Part shown: piece by piece, positions 57,443 to 64,000 of the stretch
Numbering within the stretch: position 1 is the stretch's first letter
How the letters are laid out: every line of letters begins with the position of its first letter
Source: CAVVAL01 sp963742725
Lineage (GTDB): Bacteria > Actinomycetota > Actinomycetes > Mycobacteriales > Cryptosporangiaceae
Assembly (NCBI GenBank): GCA_963742725.1
Contig: CAVUMX010000003.1
Location: forward strand, 1,240,001-1,304,000
Length of the DNA stretch: 64,000 nucleotides
Direction: 5' to 3'
Notes under the pieces: model-generated
What the model was told of the DNA's origin: nothing
The model's input: only the letters and a program-made list of their open reading frames with translations
The model's database searches: none
Made by a program: the position numbers and the translations under genes

Positions 57443-58321
57443 ATGACGGTACGGGTGGGCCTCATCGGCGCCGGAGTGATGGGGGCGGACCACGCCCGGA
57501 CCCTGCGTGACCTGCCCGGGGTCGATCTCGCGGGCGTGAGCGATCCGGTCGCGACGATCGACGGGTGCCGGCCCTACGACGACCCCGCCGACCTGGTCGC
57601 CGCCGTCGACGCGGTGGTCGTCGCCTCCCCGGACGACACACACGAGCGATACGTCCGGATGTGCCTCGACGCCGGCCGCCGCGTGCTGTGCGAGAAGCCC
57701 CTGGCCGTGACGGCTTCCGCGGCGCTGACGCTGGCCCGGGCGGACACCGCCAGGCTGATCCAGGTCGGGTTCATGCGCCGGTACGACCCCGGGTACCTCG
57801 CATTGCGGGAGGAGATCGGCGGGATCGGCGCGCCGCTCCTGGTGCACTGCGTCCACCGCAACGCCGCGGCGCCGCCGTCGTTCGGGTCGGCGGCGCTGCT
57901 GACCAGCTCGGCCGCGCACGAGTTCGACATCGTGCGGTGGCTGCTCGGCGAGGAGATCGTCGAGGTCGCCGTCCGCACACCCCGCACCGCCGGGCTGCTG
58001 GACCCCCAACTCGTGCTGCTCCGGACGGCCGGCGGCGTGCTCGTCGACGTCGAGGTGTTCGTCAACGCCCGGTACGGCTACGACATCCGGTGCGAGGTCG
58101 TCGGGGAGTCCGGCGCGGTGGAGCTGCGGCGGGAACCGGTCGCCCGGGACTGGCGGGACCGGTTCGCGGCCGCGTACCGCGCCGAGCTGCGCGCCTGGAT
58201 CGACGGGGAGCCAGGCGGCCCAGACGCGTGGGACGGATACGCGGCGACGGCGGTCGCCGAGGCCTGCGTCGAAGCCCTCACCTCGGGCGAGACGCGCCCG
58301 GTCACCCTGGCCCGCCGCTGA
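57443..58321 (+). CDS. Gfo/Idh/MocA family oxidoreductase (inositol 2-dehydrogenase-like)
   Basis: 292 residues: N-terminal Rossmann fold (VRVGLIGAGVMGADHARTL at 3-21, VVVASPDDTHERYV, GRRVLCEKPLAV with the catalytic Lys of the EKP motif near 92) and C-terminal dimer domain (SSAAHEFDIVRWLLG with the catalytic His). Matches myo-inositol 2-dehydrogenase-like enzymes that oxidise cyclitols or sugars with NAD(P). Divergent from the M28 gene; no sugar operon is adjacent. Confidence 0.88.
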   Translation: MTVRVGLIGAGVMGADHARTLRDLPGVDLAGVSDPVATIDGCRPYDDPADLVAAVDAVVVASPDDTHERYVRMCLDAGRRVLCEKPLAVTASAALTLARADTARLIQVGFMRRYDPGYLALREEIGGIGAPLLVHCVHRNAAAPPSFGSAALLTSSAAHEFDIVRWLLGEEIVEVAVRTPRTAGLLDPQLVLLRTAGGVLVDVEVFVNARYGYDIRCEVVGESGAVELRREPVARDWRDRFAAAYRAELRAWIDGEPGGPDAWDGYAATAVAEACVEALTSGETRPVTLARR

Positions 58322-58342
58322 GCCCAGGCACGCGGCGATCGC

Positions 58343-59098
58343 TCACCGGGGTGTGGCACCGGCCAGGACGATGATCGCGTCGGTTATCTGCGCGTGGAGG
58401 CCGCCCCCGAACGACACCCTGGACGCGCCCAGCGCCCCGAGCTCCTTCGGCGACGGCCCGCCCGGCCGGTAGAGCGCGTTGACCGGCGCCCCGACGCCGC
58501 CGACGAGCACCGGGAGCGACGCGGGCGGGGCGAAGATCGGGTAGACGCAGTCGGCGCCGGCCTCGCGGTAGCGGCGGCCCCGGGCGATCGCGTCGGCGTC
58601 GTCCCCGCCGAACAGGTACGTGTCGACGCGCGCGTTGATGACCAGCGCATCGCCGGCCACGACCCGCACCGCCGAGAGCCGGTCTGCCTGCCACTCCGGA
58701 TCGGTCAGCGCGCCGCCGGAGGAGTCCTCCAGGTTGCAGCCGACGGCCCCGGCGCCGAGCAGCCGTTCGACCAGCTCGGCCGGGGCCAGCCCGTAGCCGG
58801 CCTCGATGTCGGCCGTCACCGGGACATCCACCACCCGCGCGATCCGGGCGATCGCCGCGAACATCTCGGCGGGCGGCGTCTCCTCGCCGTCCGCGTAGCC
58901 GAGTGTGGCGGCGACCGCCGAACTGCTGGTCGCCAGCGCCGGGAAGCCGTCGTCGGCGAACGCGCGGGCGCTCACCGCGTCCCACACGTTCGGCAGGACG
59001 AGCGGTGCCGTCCCGTGGTGCAGCGCCCGCAGCGCGGCGGCACTCACGTCGGGCGCCCCGCCCCCGAGCCGGGGCGCCCCTGCGGTCCCGGCGGTCAC
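58343..59098 (-). CDS. Isocitrate lyase/PEP mutase family protein
   Basis: 251 residues from GTG at 59098, which overlaps the preceding stop as GTGA. The alpha/beta barrel of the PEPM/ICL superfamily is shown by LVLPNVWDAVSARAFADDGF, TADIEAGYG (metal-binding Asp/Glu), VGCNLEDSS and INARVDTYLFGG. The lysine/cysteine-rich loop that marks isocitrate or methylisocitrate lyases is absent, so it is an uncharacterised member, perhaps an oxaloacetate decarboxylase or C-P/C-C lyase. Operon with the AhpD-like gene. Confidence 0.85.
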   Translation of the reverse strand: MTAGTAGAPRLGGGAPDVSAAALRALHHGTAPLVLPNVWDAVSARAFADDGFPALATSSSAVAATLGYADGEETPPAEMFAAIARIARVVDVPVTADIEAGYGLAPAELVERLLGAGAVGCNLEDSSGGALTDPEWQADRLSAVRVVAGDALVINARVDTYLFGGDDADAIARGRRYREAGADCVYPIFAPPASLPVLVGGVGAPVNALYRPGGPSPKELGALGASRVSFGGGLHAQITDAIIVLAGATPR

Positions 59099-59529
59099 GA
59101 CGGGCCGAGGCCCGTCGTCACGCCGAGCCGGTTCCAGGCGTTGATCATGATGATCTGGCTGATCAGCTGGGACAGCTCGCCGTCGGGGAAGTGTGCGGCG
59201 GCCCGCTCGTAGACCTCGTCCGAGACCCCGCTGGGCAGCAGGGTCACGGCCTCGGTCAGGGCCAGCGCCGCCTGCTCCTTCTCCGTGAACAGGCCGCTCT
59301 CGCGCCACGCCGAGACGAGGTACAGGCGCTGCTCGGTCTCGCCGCCTTCGCGCGCGTCCTTGGTGTGCGTGTCGAGGCAGTACGTGCAGCCGTTGAGCTG
59401 CGAGGCCCGGACCCGGACCAGCTCGGCGAGCGGCTTGTCCAGACCGGCGCCGGCGGCCTCGTCGAGGGCGAGCATGGCCTGGTAGACGGCCGGGGAGTGC
59501 TTCTTGAGCTTGACGCGTGTGATTGTCAT
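59095..59529 (-). CDS. Carboxymuconolactone decarboxylase/AhpD-like protein
   Basis: 144 residues with the AhpD core: Cys48 and Cys51 in GCTYCLDTHT, His55 and an upstream Glu36, the proton-relay residues of alkylhydroperoxidase D. Likely a peroxide- or disulfide-active protein. Heads a two-gene unit with the PEP mutase-like gene and is divergent from the MocR gene, 48 bases away, whose product may regulate it. Confidence 0.88.
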   Translation of the reverse strand: MTITRVKLKKHSPAVYQAMLALDEAAGAGLDKPLAELVRVRASQLNGCTYCLDTHTKDAREGGETEQRLYLVSAWRESGLFTEKEQAALALTEAVTLLPSGVSDEVYERAAAHFPDGELSQLISQIIMINAWNRLGVTTGLGPS

Positions 59530-59576
59530 GGCCCTTACGCTACGGGCCGATTAGCCCAGGACTATGGTCCATTCCT

Positions 59577-60950
59577 ATGCAGGATGACTGGGCCACTTTC
59601 GGCGCCGACCTCCACCTCGACCTGGCCGGCGCCGGGGTGCGGACGGCGCTGGAGAAGGCCCTGCGCGACGCCGTCCGCACCGGCCGGCTGCCCGCCGGTA
59701 CCCGCCTCCCGTCGTCCCGGTCGCTCGCCCAGGACCTGGGGATCGCCCGCAACACGGTCGCCGACGCGTACGGGCTGCTGGTCGCCGAGGGCTGGCTGAC
59801 CGCCCGCCAGGGTTCGGGCACGCGCGTGGCGGACCGGGCGCTCAGCGCGGCACCGGGCCGGCCCGAGGCAGCGCCCACAGCACCGCCGGTGGCCTACGAC
59901 CTGCGGCCCGGCAGGCCCGACCTGTCGACGTTCCCCCGGACAGCCTGGATGGCGGCGGCGAAACGCGCGATGGCCGCCGCCCCGCACGACGCCTTCGGCT
60001 ACGGCGACCTGCGCGGACGGATCGAACTGCGGCGTGCGCTCGTCGAGTACCTGGGCCGGGCGCGCGGGGTCCGCACCGATCCGGACCGTGTCGTCGTCTG
60101 CTCCGGCTTCGTCCAAGGGCTGGGGCTGGTCGCATCGGCGCTGCGCGAGACCGGCGTCCGGACGATCGCCGTGGAGTCGTTGTGCTTCGACCTGCACCGC
60201 GACGTCGTGACCGCACGCGGGCTGCGTACCGTGCCGCTGCTGGTGGACGACTACGGCGCCGCCACGCACGCCCTGCCCGCGACCGGCGCCGGCGCGGCGC
60301 TGCTCACCCCGGCCCACCAGTTCCCGACCGGCGTCCCGCTGCACCCGGATCGCCGGGCCGCCGCCGTCGACTGGGCGCGCGCCCGGGGCGCGGTGATCGT
60401 CGAGGACGACTACGACGGCGAGTTCCGGTACGACCGGCAGCACGTCGGCGCGCTCCAGGATCTCGACCCGGACCACGTCGTCTACGCGGGGACGGCGAGC
60501 AAGAGCCTCGTGCCCGGGGTACGGCTGGCGTGGCTGGCCGTGCCGCCGTCGCTGCTGGAACCGGTGCTTGCCGCCAAGTCCCTCGCGGACCACGGCAGCG
60601 GCGTCCTCGACCAGCTGACGCTCGCGGAGTTCATCGGCTCGGGCGCGTACGACCGGCACGTCCGGCGCTGCCGCACGCACTACCGGGGTCGGCGGGACCG
60701 CCTCGTCGAGGCGCTGGCCGCACGGGCGCCGCACGCCAAGGTCACCGGCATCGCCGCCGGCCTGCACGTCCTGGTGGAGCTGCCGGGCGACGCCGAGGAG
60801 GTCGTCGCCCGGGCGGCGACCCGTGGGCTCGCCCTGGACGCGCTGCGCCGGTACGGGGACGGGCCGGACGCGCTCGTCGTCGGGTACGGCACTCCGCCCG
60901 ACCACGCGTTCGCGGGGGCTCTGGACGTCCTCTGCGCCGTGCTCGCGTGA
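59577..60950 (+). CDS. MocR/PdxR-type regulator (GntR helix-turn-helix fused to aminotransferase)
   Basis: 457 residues: GntR winged helix at about 20-85 (LRDAVRTGRLPAGTRLPSSRSLAQDLGIARNTVADAY in outline) and a class I aminotransferase fold at about 105-457, with the PLP-binding Lys near 309 in AGTASKSLVPGVRL and EDDYDGEFRYDR upstream. MocR proteins use PLP or an aldehyde as effector. The ATG at 59577 may be leaderless: TATGGT lies shortly upstream and no ribosome-binding site is seen. An earlier start at 59523 would overlap the divergent gene. Confidence 0.88.
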   Translation: MQDDWATFGADLHLDLAGAGVRTALEKALRDAVRTGRLPAGTRLPSSRSLAQDLGIARNTVADAYGLLVAEGWLTARQGSGTRVADRALSAAPGRPEAAPTAPPVAYDLRPGRPDLSTFPRTAWMAAAKRAMAAAPHDAFGYGDLRGRIELRRALVEYLGRARGVRTDPDRVVVCSGFVQGLGLVASALRETGVRTIAVESLCFDLHRDVVTARGLRTVPLLVDDYGAATHALPATGAGAALLTPAHQFPTGVPLHPDRRAAAVDWARARGAVIVEDDYDGEFRYDRQHVGALQDLDPDHVVYAGTASKSLVPGVRLAWLAVPPSLLEPVLAAKSLADHGSGVLDQLTLAEFIGSGAYDRHVRRCRTHYRGRRDRLVEALAARAPHAKVTGIAAGLHVLVELPGDAEEVVARAATRGLALDALRRYGDGPDALVVGYGTPPDHAFAGALDVLCAVLA

Positions 60951-60988
60951 CGTGGGCCCGTCCGATCCGGACAATGGGGGAGGTGCGG

Positions 60989-61741
60989 GTGACATGGTGG
61001 GGGCACAGCACGGTCGCGATCGAGGACCGTGGCGTCCGGCTGCTCACCGACCCCGTCCTGCGCGGCCGGCTCGGTCACCTGCGCCGGCGCCGTGGCCGCA
61101 CGCCGGCCCTCGACGAGGTACAGCCCGATGCGGTCCTGATCTCGCACCTGCACGCCGACCATCTGGACCTCGTCTCGCTGCGCCGGCTCGGCGGATCCGT
61201 GCCCATCGTCGTGCCGCGTGGCGCCGCCGCCTTCCTCAGCCGGGTCGACCCCGCGCTGGCGCGACGGTGCGAGGAGCTGTCGCCGGGTGAGGACCTGAAG
61301 GTCGGTGACGTCCTGGTGCGGGCGGTGCGGGCGAACCACGACGGCGCCCGGGCGCCGTGGTCGCGGCATCGCGCGCCGGCCGTCGGCTACACCGTCCACG
61401 GCACCCGGTCTGCGTGGTTCGCCGGCGACACCGACCTGTTCGACGAGATGGCCGGGCTCGGACCGCTCGACCTGGCGCTGATCCCCGTCGGCGGGTGGGG
61501 CCCCACGCTCGGCCCCGGCCACCTGGATCCGATCGCGGCCGCCGAGGCCGCCCGCCGCGCGGACCCCGTGTGGGCGGTGCCCATCCACTTCGGCACGTTC
61601 TGGCCCGTCGGGTGCGACCGGATCCGGCCGCAACGGTTCCACGCGCCCGGCGACGAGTTCGCGGCGCTGGTCGCCGAGGCCGCGCCGCACGTCCAGGTGC
61701 GGGTACTGCGGCCGGGCGACAGCCTGGAGCCGCCGTCATGA
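60989..61741 (+). CDS. MBL-fold metallohydrolase (UlaG/NAPE-PLD-like)
   Basis: 250 residues. WWGHSTVAIED opens the fold, SHLHADHLD gives the HxHxDH zinc motif, followed by ANHDGA, AGDTDL and VPIHFGTFWP with the remaining ligands. The group includes UlaG-like lactonases and N-acyl-phosphatidylethanolamine-type hydrolases. GTG at 60989 is chosen because GGGGGAGG lies just before it; ATG at 60974 is an in-frame alternative. Stop overlaps the next start as ATGA. Confidence 0.86.
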   Translation: MTWWGHSTVAIEDRGVRLLTDPVLRGRLGHLRRRRGRTPALDEVQPDAVLISHLHADHLDLVSLRRLGGSVPIVVPRGAAAFLSRVDPALARRCEELSPGEDLKVGDVLVRAVRANHDGARAPWSRHRAPAVGYTVHGTRSAWFAGDTDLFDEMAGLGPLDLALIPVGGWGPTLGPGHLDPIAAAEAARRADPVWAVPIHFGTFWPVGCDRIRPQRFHAPGDEFAALVAEAAPHVQVRVLRPGDSLEPPS

Positions 61742-62313
61742 GCTGGGAGATCGACCCGGCCGCGATCATCTCGCTGCTGACGTTCGTCGCGTTCGGCGCG
61801 ATCGTGCCGGTGCTGCCCACGGGGGCGGCCGTGAGCGCGGCGGCGGTCGTGGCGGCGCACCAGAGCGTCCCGAGCCTGTTCAGCGTGGTCGCCGCCGGGG
61901 CGGCCGGCGCGTACGTCGGCGACGGCGTCACCTACGCGATGCTGCGCTGGGGCGGCGACGGTGCCGCCCGGCGGATGCCCTGGCTCCGGGCGAACGGCGC
62001 CGCGCAACGCGCCGCCGACAAGCTCGCCGCGCGGCCGATCCCGGTGCTGCTCGTGTCGCGGCTCATCCCGGGCGGCCGGGTCCCCGTCCTGCTGGCGGCC
62101 GCGCTGTACGGCGTGGCGTGGCGGGAGTTCGCCGTCGCCAACCTGTTCGCGTCGCTGCTGTGGTCAGCGGTGTACGCGTCGATCGGCCTCGCCGGGCGGG
62201 CCCTGTTCCCCGAGCCCTGGCAGGGGATCGTCGCCGTCGTGGTCCTCGTCGTCCTCATCTCGCTCGTCGGCGGATGGGTCCGGCGGTGGCGTGAGGCTCG
62301 CGCGCAGCCCTAG
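61738..62313 (+). CDS. DedA/VTT-like small membrane protein
   Basis: 191 residues with about five membrane helices and the DedA-like order VPVLPTGAAVSAAAV, GAYVGDGVTYAMLRWGGDG, then SRLIPGGRVPVLLAAALYGVAWREF and a final helix and basic tail (WVRRWREARAQ). Probably membrane-lipid related, as DedA/VTT proteins are flippases. Coupled to the MBL gene; the 3' end overlaps the convergent phosphatase gene by 150 bases. Confidence 0.84.
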   Translation: MSWEIDPAAIISLLTFVAFGAIVPVLPTGAAVSAAAVVAAHQSVPSLFSVVAAGAAGAYVGDGVTYAMLRWGGDGAARRMPWLRANGAAQRAADKLAARPIPVLLVSRLIPGGRVPVLLAAALYGVAWREFAVANLFASLLWSAVYASIGLAGRALFPEPWQGIVAVVVLVVLISLVGGWVRRWREARAQP

Positions 62314-64000
62314 CCCGTCGAGCCACCGCACGAGCTGGTGGTGGACGGTGTCCGCGCCGATCAGCGGCCCGGGCTCGATCTTCCACGCGGCGGGGTAGGC
62401 CAGGAACGCGTCGGTCTGGCCGCCGCCGAGCCCGCCGTGGCAGCCGACCAGCTCCTCGAACGCGGCCACCTCGTCGGTGCCCTCGTCGATGCGGCTCACC
62501 ACGACCAGGTCGCCGACGTGCCCCATGCGCTGGTGGACGAGCAGGTCGCGGGCGGTGAGCGGCCCGTAGGGGGCCAGGGGGTCGTCGCCGGTGACCGCGC
62601 CCGTCCGCAGCGCGTGGGTTCCCCTGGCGCCGAGCGCGACAGGGCCGAGCGTGGCGGAGTCGACCACGACGAACCCGATCCCGGGATGGTTCGCCAGGCC
62701 CTGCACGAGCGCGCGGTGGGCCGTCGCGAGGTCCTCCAGCGCATGCCGGACAGGCAGGTAGATCATCGCCAGGTTGCCGGACGCCACGACCACCACCTCG
62801 GGGTGGCCCCGCTCGATCGCCTCGCTCTCCCGCTCGGCCGGGCCGAGGACGACGCCACCGCCGGCCATGTGGGTGCGCATCGCGGCGCGGGCGGCGGCGC
62901 CCGTCGGGCCGTGCTGGCCGGCGACGCTGGTCAGCAGCGTGTTGAGCGGGCCCCAGTCCTCAACGTCGCCGGTCGCCGCCGCGGTGTGGTCACCGCCACC
63001 GTTCGTGACCTCGCTGTTCGTGACATCGCCGTCCGGGGCCCCGCCGTCCGTTGCCTCGCTGTTCGTTGCCTCGCTGCTCGCCATGAGCCGGTGGACGACC
63101 TGCTCCAGGGTCTCGCCGTAGCGCTGGCGGAACGGCGCGCCCTGGCTCTGACCGTGGTCGGACAGCACCACGATCTCGTAGTCGCGGGCGGCGCCCCGGG
63201 CCAGCCGGCGCAGGGTCCCGAGCACCCGGTCGACGCCTTCGAGCGCGTGCAGCGACTCGGGCCGGGCCGGGCCGGCGTGGTGGGCGACCTCGTCGTAGTC
63301 CACGAAGTCGCAGTAGATGACCGGCGTGCCACGGGCCATCTGTTCGGCGATCAGCGCGACGTTCAGGTCGCGGAGCAGCACGTTCGTGACGGCGCGGAGC
63401 ACGATGAACGCGCCTCCCCGCCGCACCCTCGGCAAGATGCCGCGCCGGCGCTGGCTCCGCGCCTGGTGGATCTCCTTCACCATCTCGCCGGCCGAGAGGA
63501 TCAGCCCGCGCGCGAGCCCGTACGGGTTGGCCATGAACGCCGCGTACCCGCGCGCCGACCGGCCCGGGAGGGCCGCGTTGCTGACGGTGAGCAGGCTGGT
63601 CGTGGCGTCCCCGGAGAAGATGTTGCTGATGCTGGCGCCGCCGCCGGCGAGCAGGCCGCGCCCGTCCGAGAGACGCTTCTCGATGACGGCCGCATCGCTC
63701 GGACGGTTCGTCACCATGAGCCGCCCGGTGTCGCGCTCGTACCAGCGGAACGCCGGCACGTCCGTGACGTTGCCGTGCATGATCCCGGCCTGGCTCGCGG
63801 GCGTCGTCGACGGCAGCCCGGTGTGCCAGGCCACCGTGCGGTGCGAGCCTTCACGCAGCCACCGGCCCAGGTTGGGCAGGTTCCCGGCCTTGACCGCCCA
63901 GCCGAGCAGGTCGGCGCCGAGCCCGTCGATCTGGACGATCAGCACGCCCGGACCACCCGCCCGGGGCATCCGCCGCTTGTCCCGTGCCATCTGCTTGAGC
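62164..64000 (-). CDS. Alkaline-phosphatase/phosphodiesterase-fold membrane protein, N-terminus cut by the window
   Basis: At least 608 residues, continuing beyond the right edge (the frame is open upstream of ATG 63990, reading LKQ). Phosphodiesterase-type alkaline phosphatase residues are visible: IDGLGADLLG, TGLPSTTPASQAGIMHG, DFVDYDEVAHH and LSDHGQSQGAP. Homologues in actinobacteria begin with holin-like membrane helices, presumably outside the window. A Thr/Asn/Ser/Glu-rich low-complexity insert (about residues 303-350) contains short repeats (NSEAT, NSEVT). The 3' 150 bases overlap the DedA-like gene on the other strand and encode an acidic tail. Confidence 0.75.
   Translation of the reverse strand, partial: LKQMARDKRRMPRAGGPGVLIVQIDGLGADLLGWAVKAGNLPNLGRWLREGSHRTVAWHTGLPSTTPASQAGIMHGNVTDVPAFRWYERDTGRLMVTNRPSDAAVIEKRLSDGRGLLAGGGASISNIFSGDATTSLLTVSNAALPGRSARGYAAFMANPYGLARGLILSAGEMVKEIHQARSQRRRGILPRVRRGGAFIVLRAVTNVLLRDLNVALIAEQMARGTPVIYCDFVDYDEVAHHAGPARPESLHALEGVDRVLGTLRRLARGAARDYEIVVLSDHGQSQGAPFRQRYGETLEQVVHRLMASSEATNSEATDGGAPDGDVTNSEVTNGGGDHTAAATGDVEDWGPLNTLLTSVAGQHGPTGAAARAAMRTHMAGGGVVLGPAERESEAIERGHPEVVVVASGNLAMIYLPVRHALEDLATAHRALVQGLANHPGIGFVVVDSATLGPVALGARGTHALRTGAVTGDDPLAPYGPLTARDLLVHQRMGHVGDLVVVSRIDEGTDEVAAFEELVGCHGGLGGGQTDAFLAYPAAWKIEPGPLIGADTVHHQLVRWLDGLGLRASLTPPPDPSADERDEDDEDHDGDDPLPGLGEQGPPGEADRRVHR

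Noticed and set aside
1..64000. CRISPR arrays, tRNA or rRNA genes, insertion sequences
   Set aside because: No regularly spaced repeats with spacers, no recognisable tRNA/rRNA sequence and no transposase or integrase reading frame were seen; the repeats present are palindromes or short tandem arrays.

Overview
The window is high-GC DNA with GTG/TTG starts, many 4-base GTGA/ATGA gene overlaps, Tat-signalled exported enzymes, and PucR, TetR, MarR and LacI regulators. This points to a filamentous actinomycete chromosome; a Streptosporangiales/Actinomadura-like host is my inference. I saw no rRNA, tRNA, CRISPR array, integrase or transposase.

Layout. (1) 0-7.1 kb: edge of a methyltransferase gene, a TetR regulator divergent from a membrane protein, a flavin disulfide reductase, a frameshifted glycolate-oxidase-like FAD enzyme, a TetR-DUF6069 pair under a perfect palindrome, and a secreted amidase-like protein. 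(2) 7.2-33.1 kb: a large N-heterocycle/ureide catabolic island. On the minus strand lie DUF2877 (AllH/YlbF-like), FdrA (AllF-like) and DUF1116 (AllG/YlbE-like), which match the three subunits of oxamate carbamoyltransferase. Divergently, on the plus strand, run a PucR regulator, a nucleobase permease, a three-subunit molybdenum hydroxylase with CoxG, a nitrilase-family amidase, hydantoinase A/B, an AccD3-like carboxyltransferase, carbamate kinase, a barbiturase-family ring-opening amidohydrolase, a MobA/MocA-like cofactor nucleotidyltransferase and an ACT protein. Read together they suggest uptake and oxidation of a pyrimidine-like ring, ring opening, then ATP-yielding phosphorolysis of the ureide through carbamoyl phosphate. 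Three small chaplin-like secreted peptides interrupt this island at 20.1-21.4 kb. (3) 33.2-46.9 kb: a small sigma-region-2-like protein, a FadR-type regulator, a Tat LD-carboxypeptidase, divergent secreted glycoside hydrolases (GH97 and GH95-like), oxidoreductases, a VTT membrane protein, an MhuD-like heme-degrading enzyme, a secreted subtilisin with a P-domain, and a LacI regulator with CebR-like boxes. (4) 46.9-64 kb: mostly housekeeping and detoxification genes (MarR, VOC, DUF2218, SDR, LbH, pirin, redoxin, prolyl iminopeptidase, acyl-CoA dehydrogenase, M28 peptidase, Gfo/Idh/MocA, PEP mutase-like, AhpD-like, MocR, MBL, DedA-like), ending in a truncated alkaline-phosphatase-like membrane protein gene.

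A notable structural signal is a dispersed 49-bp palindrome (17-bp arms, exactly 15-nt loop). It occurs four times at about 3.2, 9.3, 20.5 and 31.8 kb, and one copy is read in frame inside fdrA. Different perfect or near-perfect palindromes sit inside the DUF2877 gene, at the 3' end of the prolyl iminopeptidase gene and between convergent genes at 54.3 kb.
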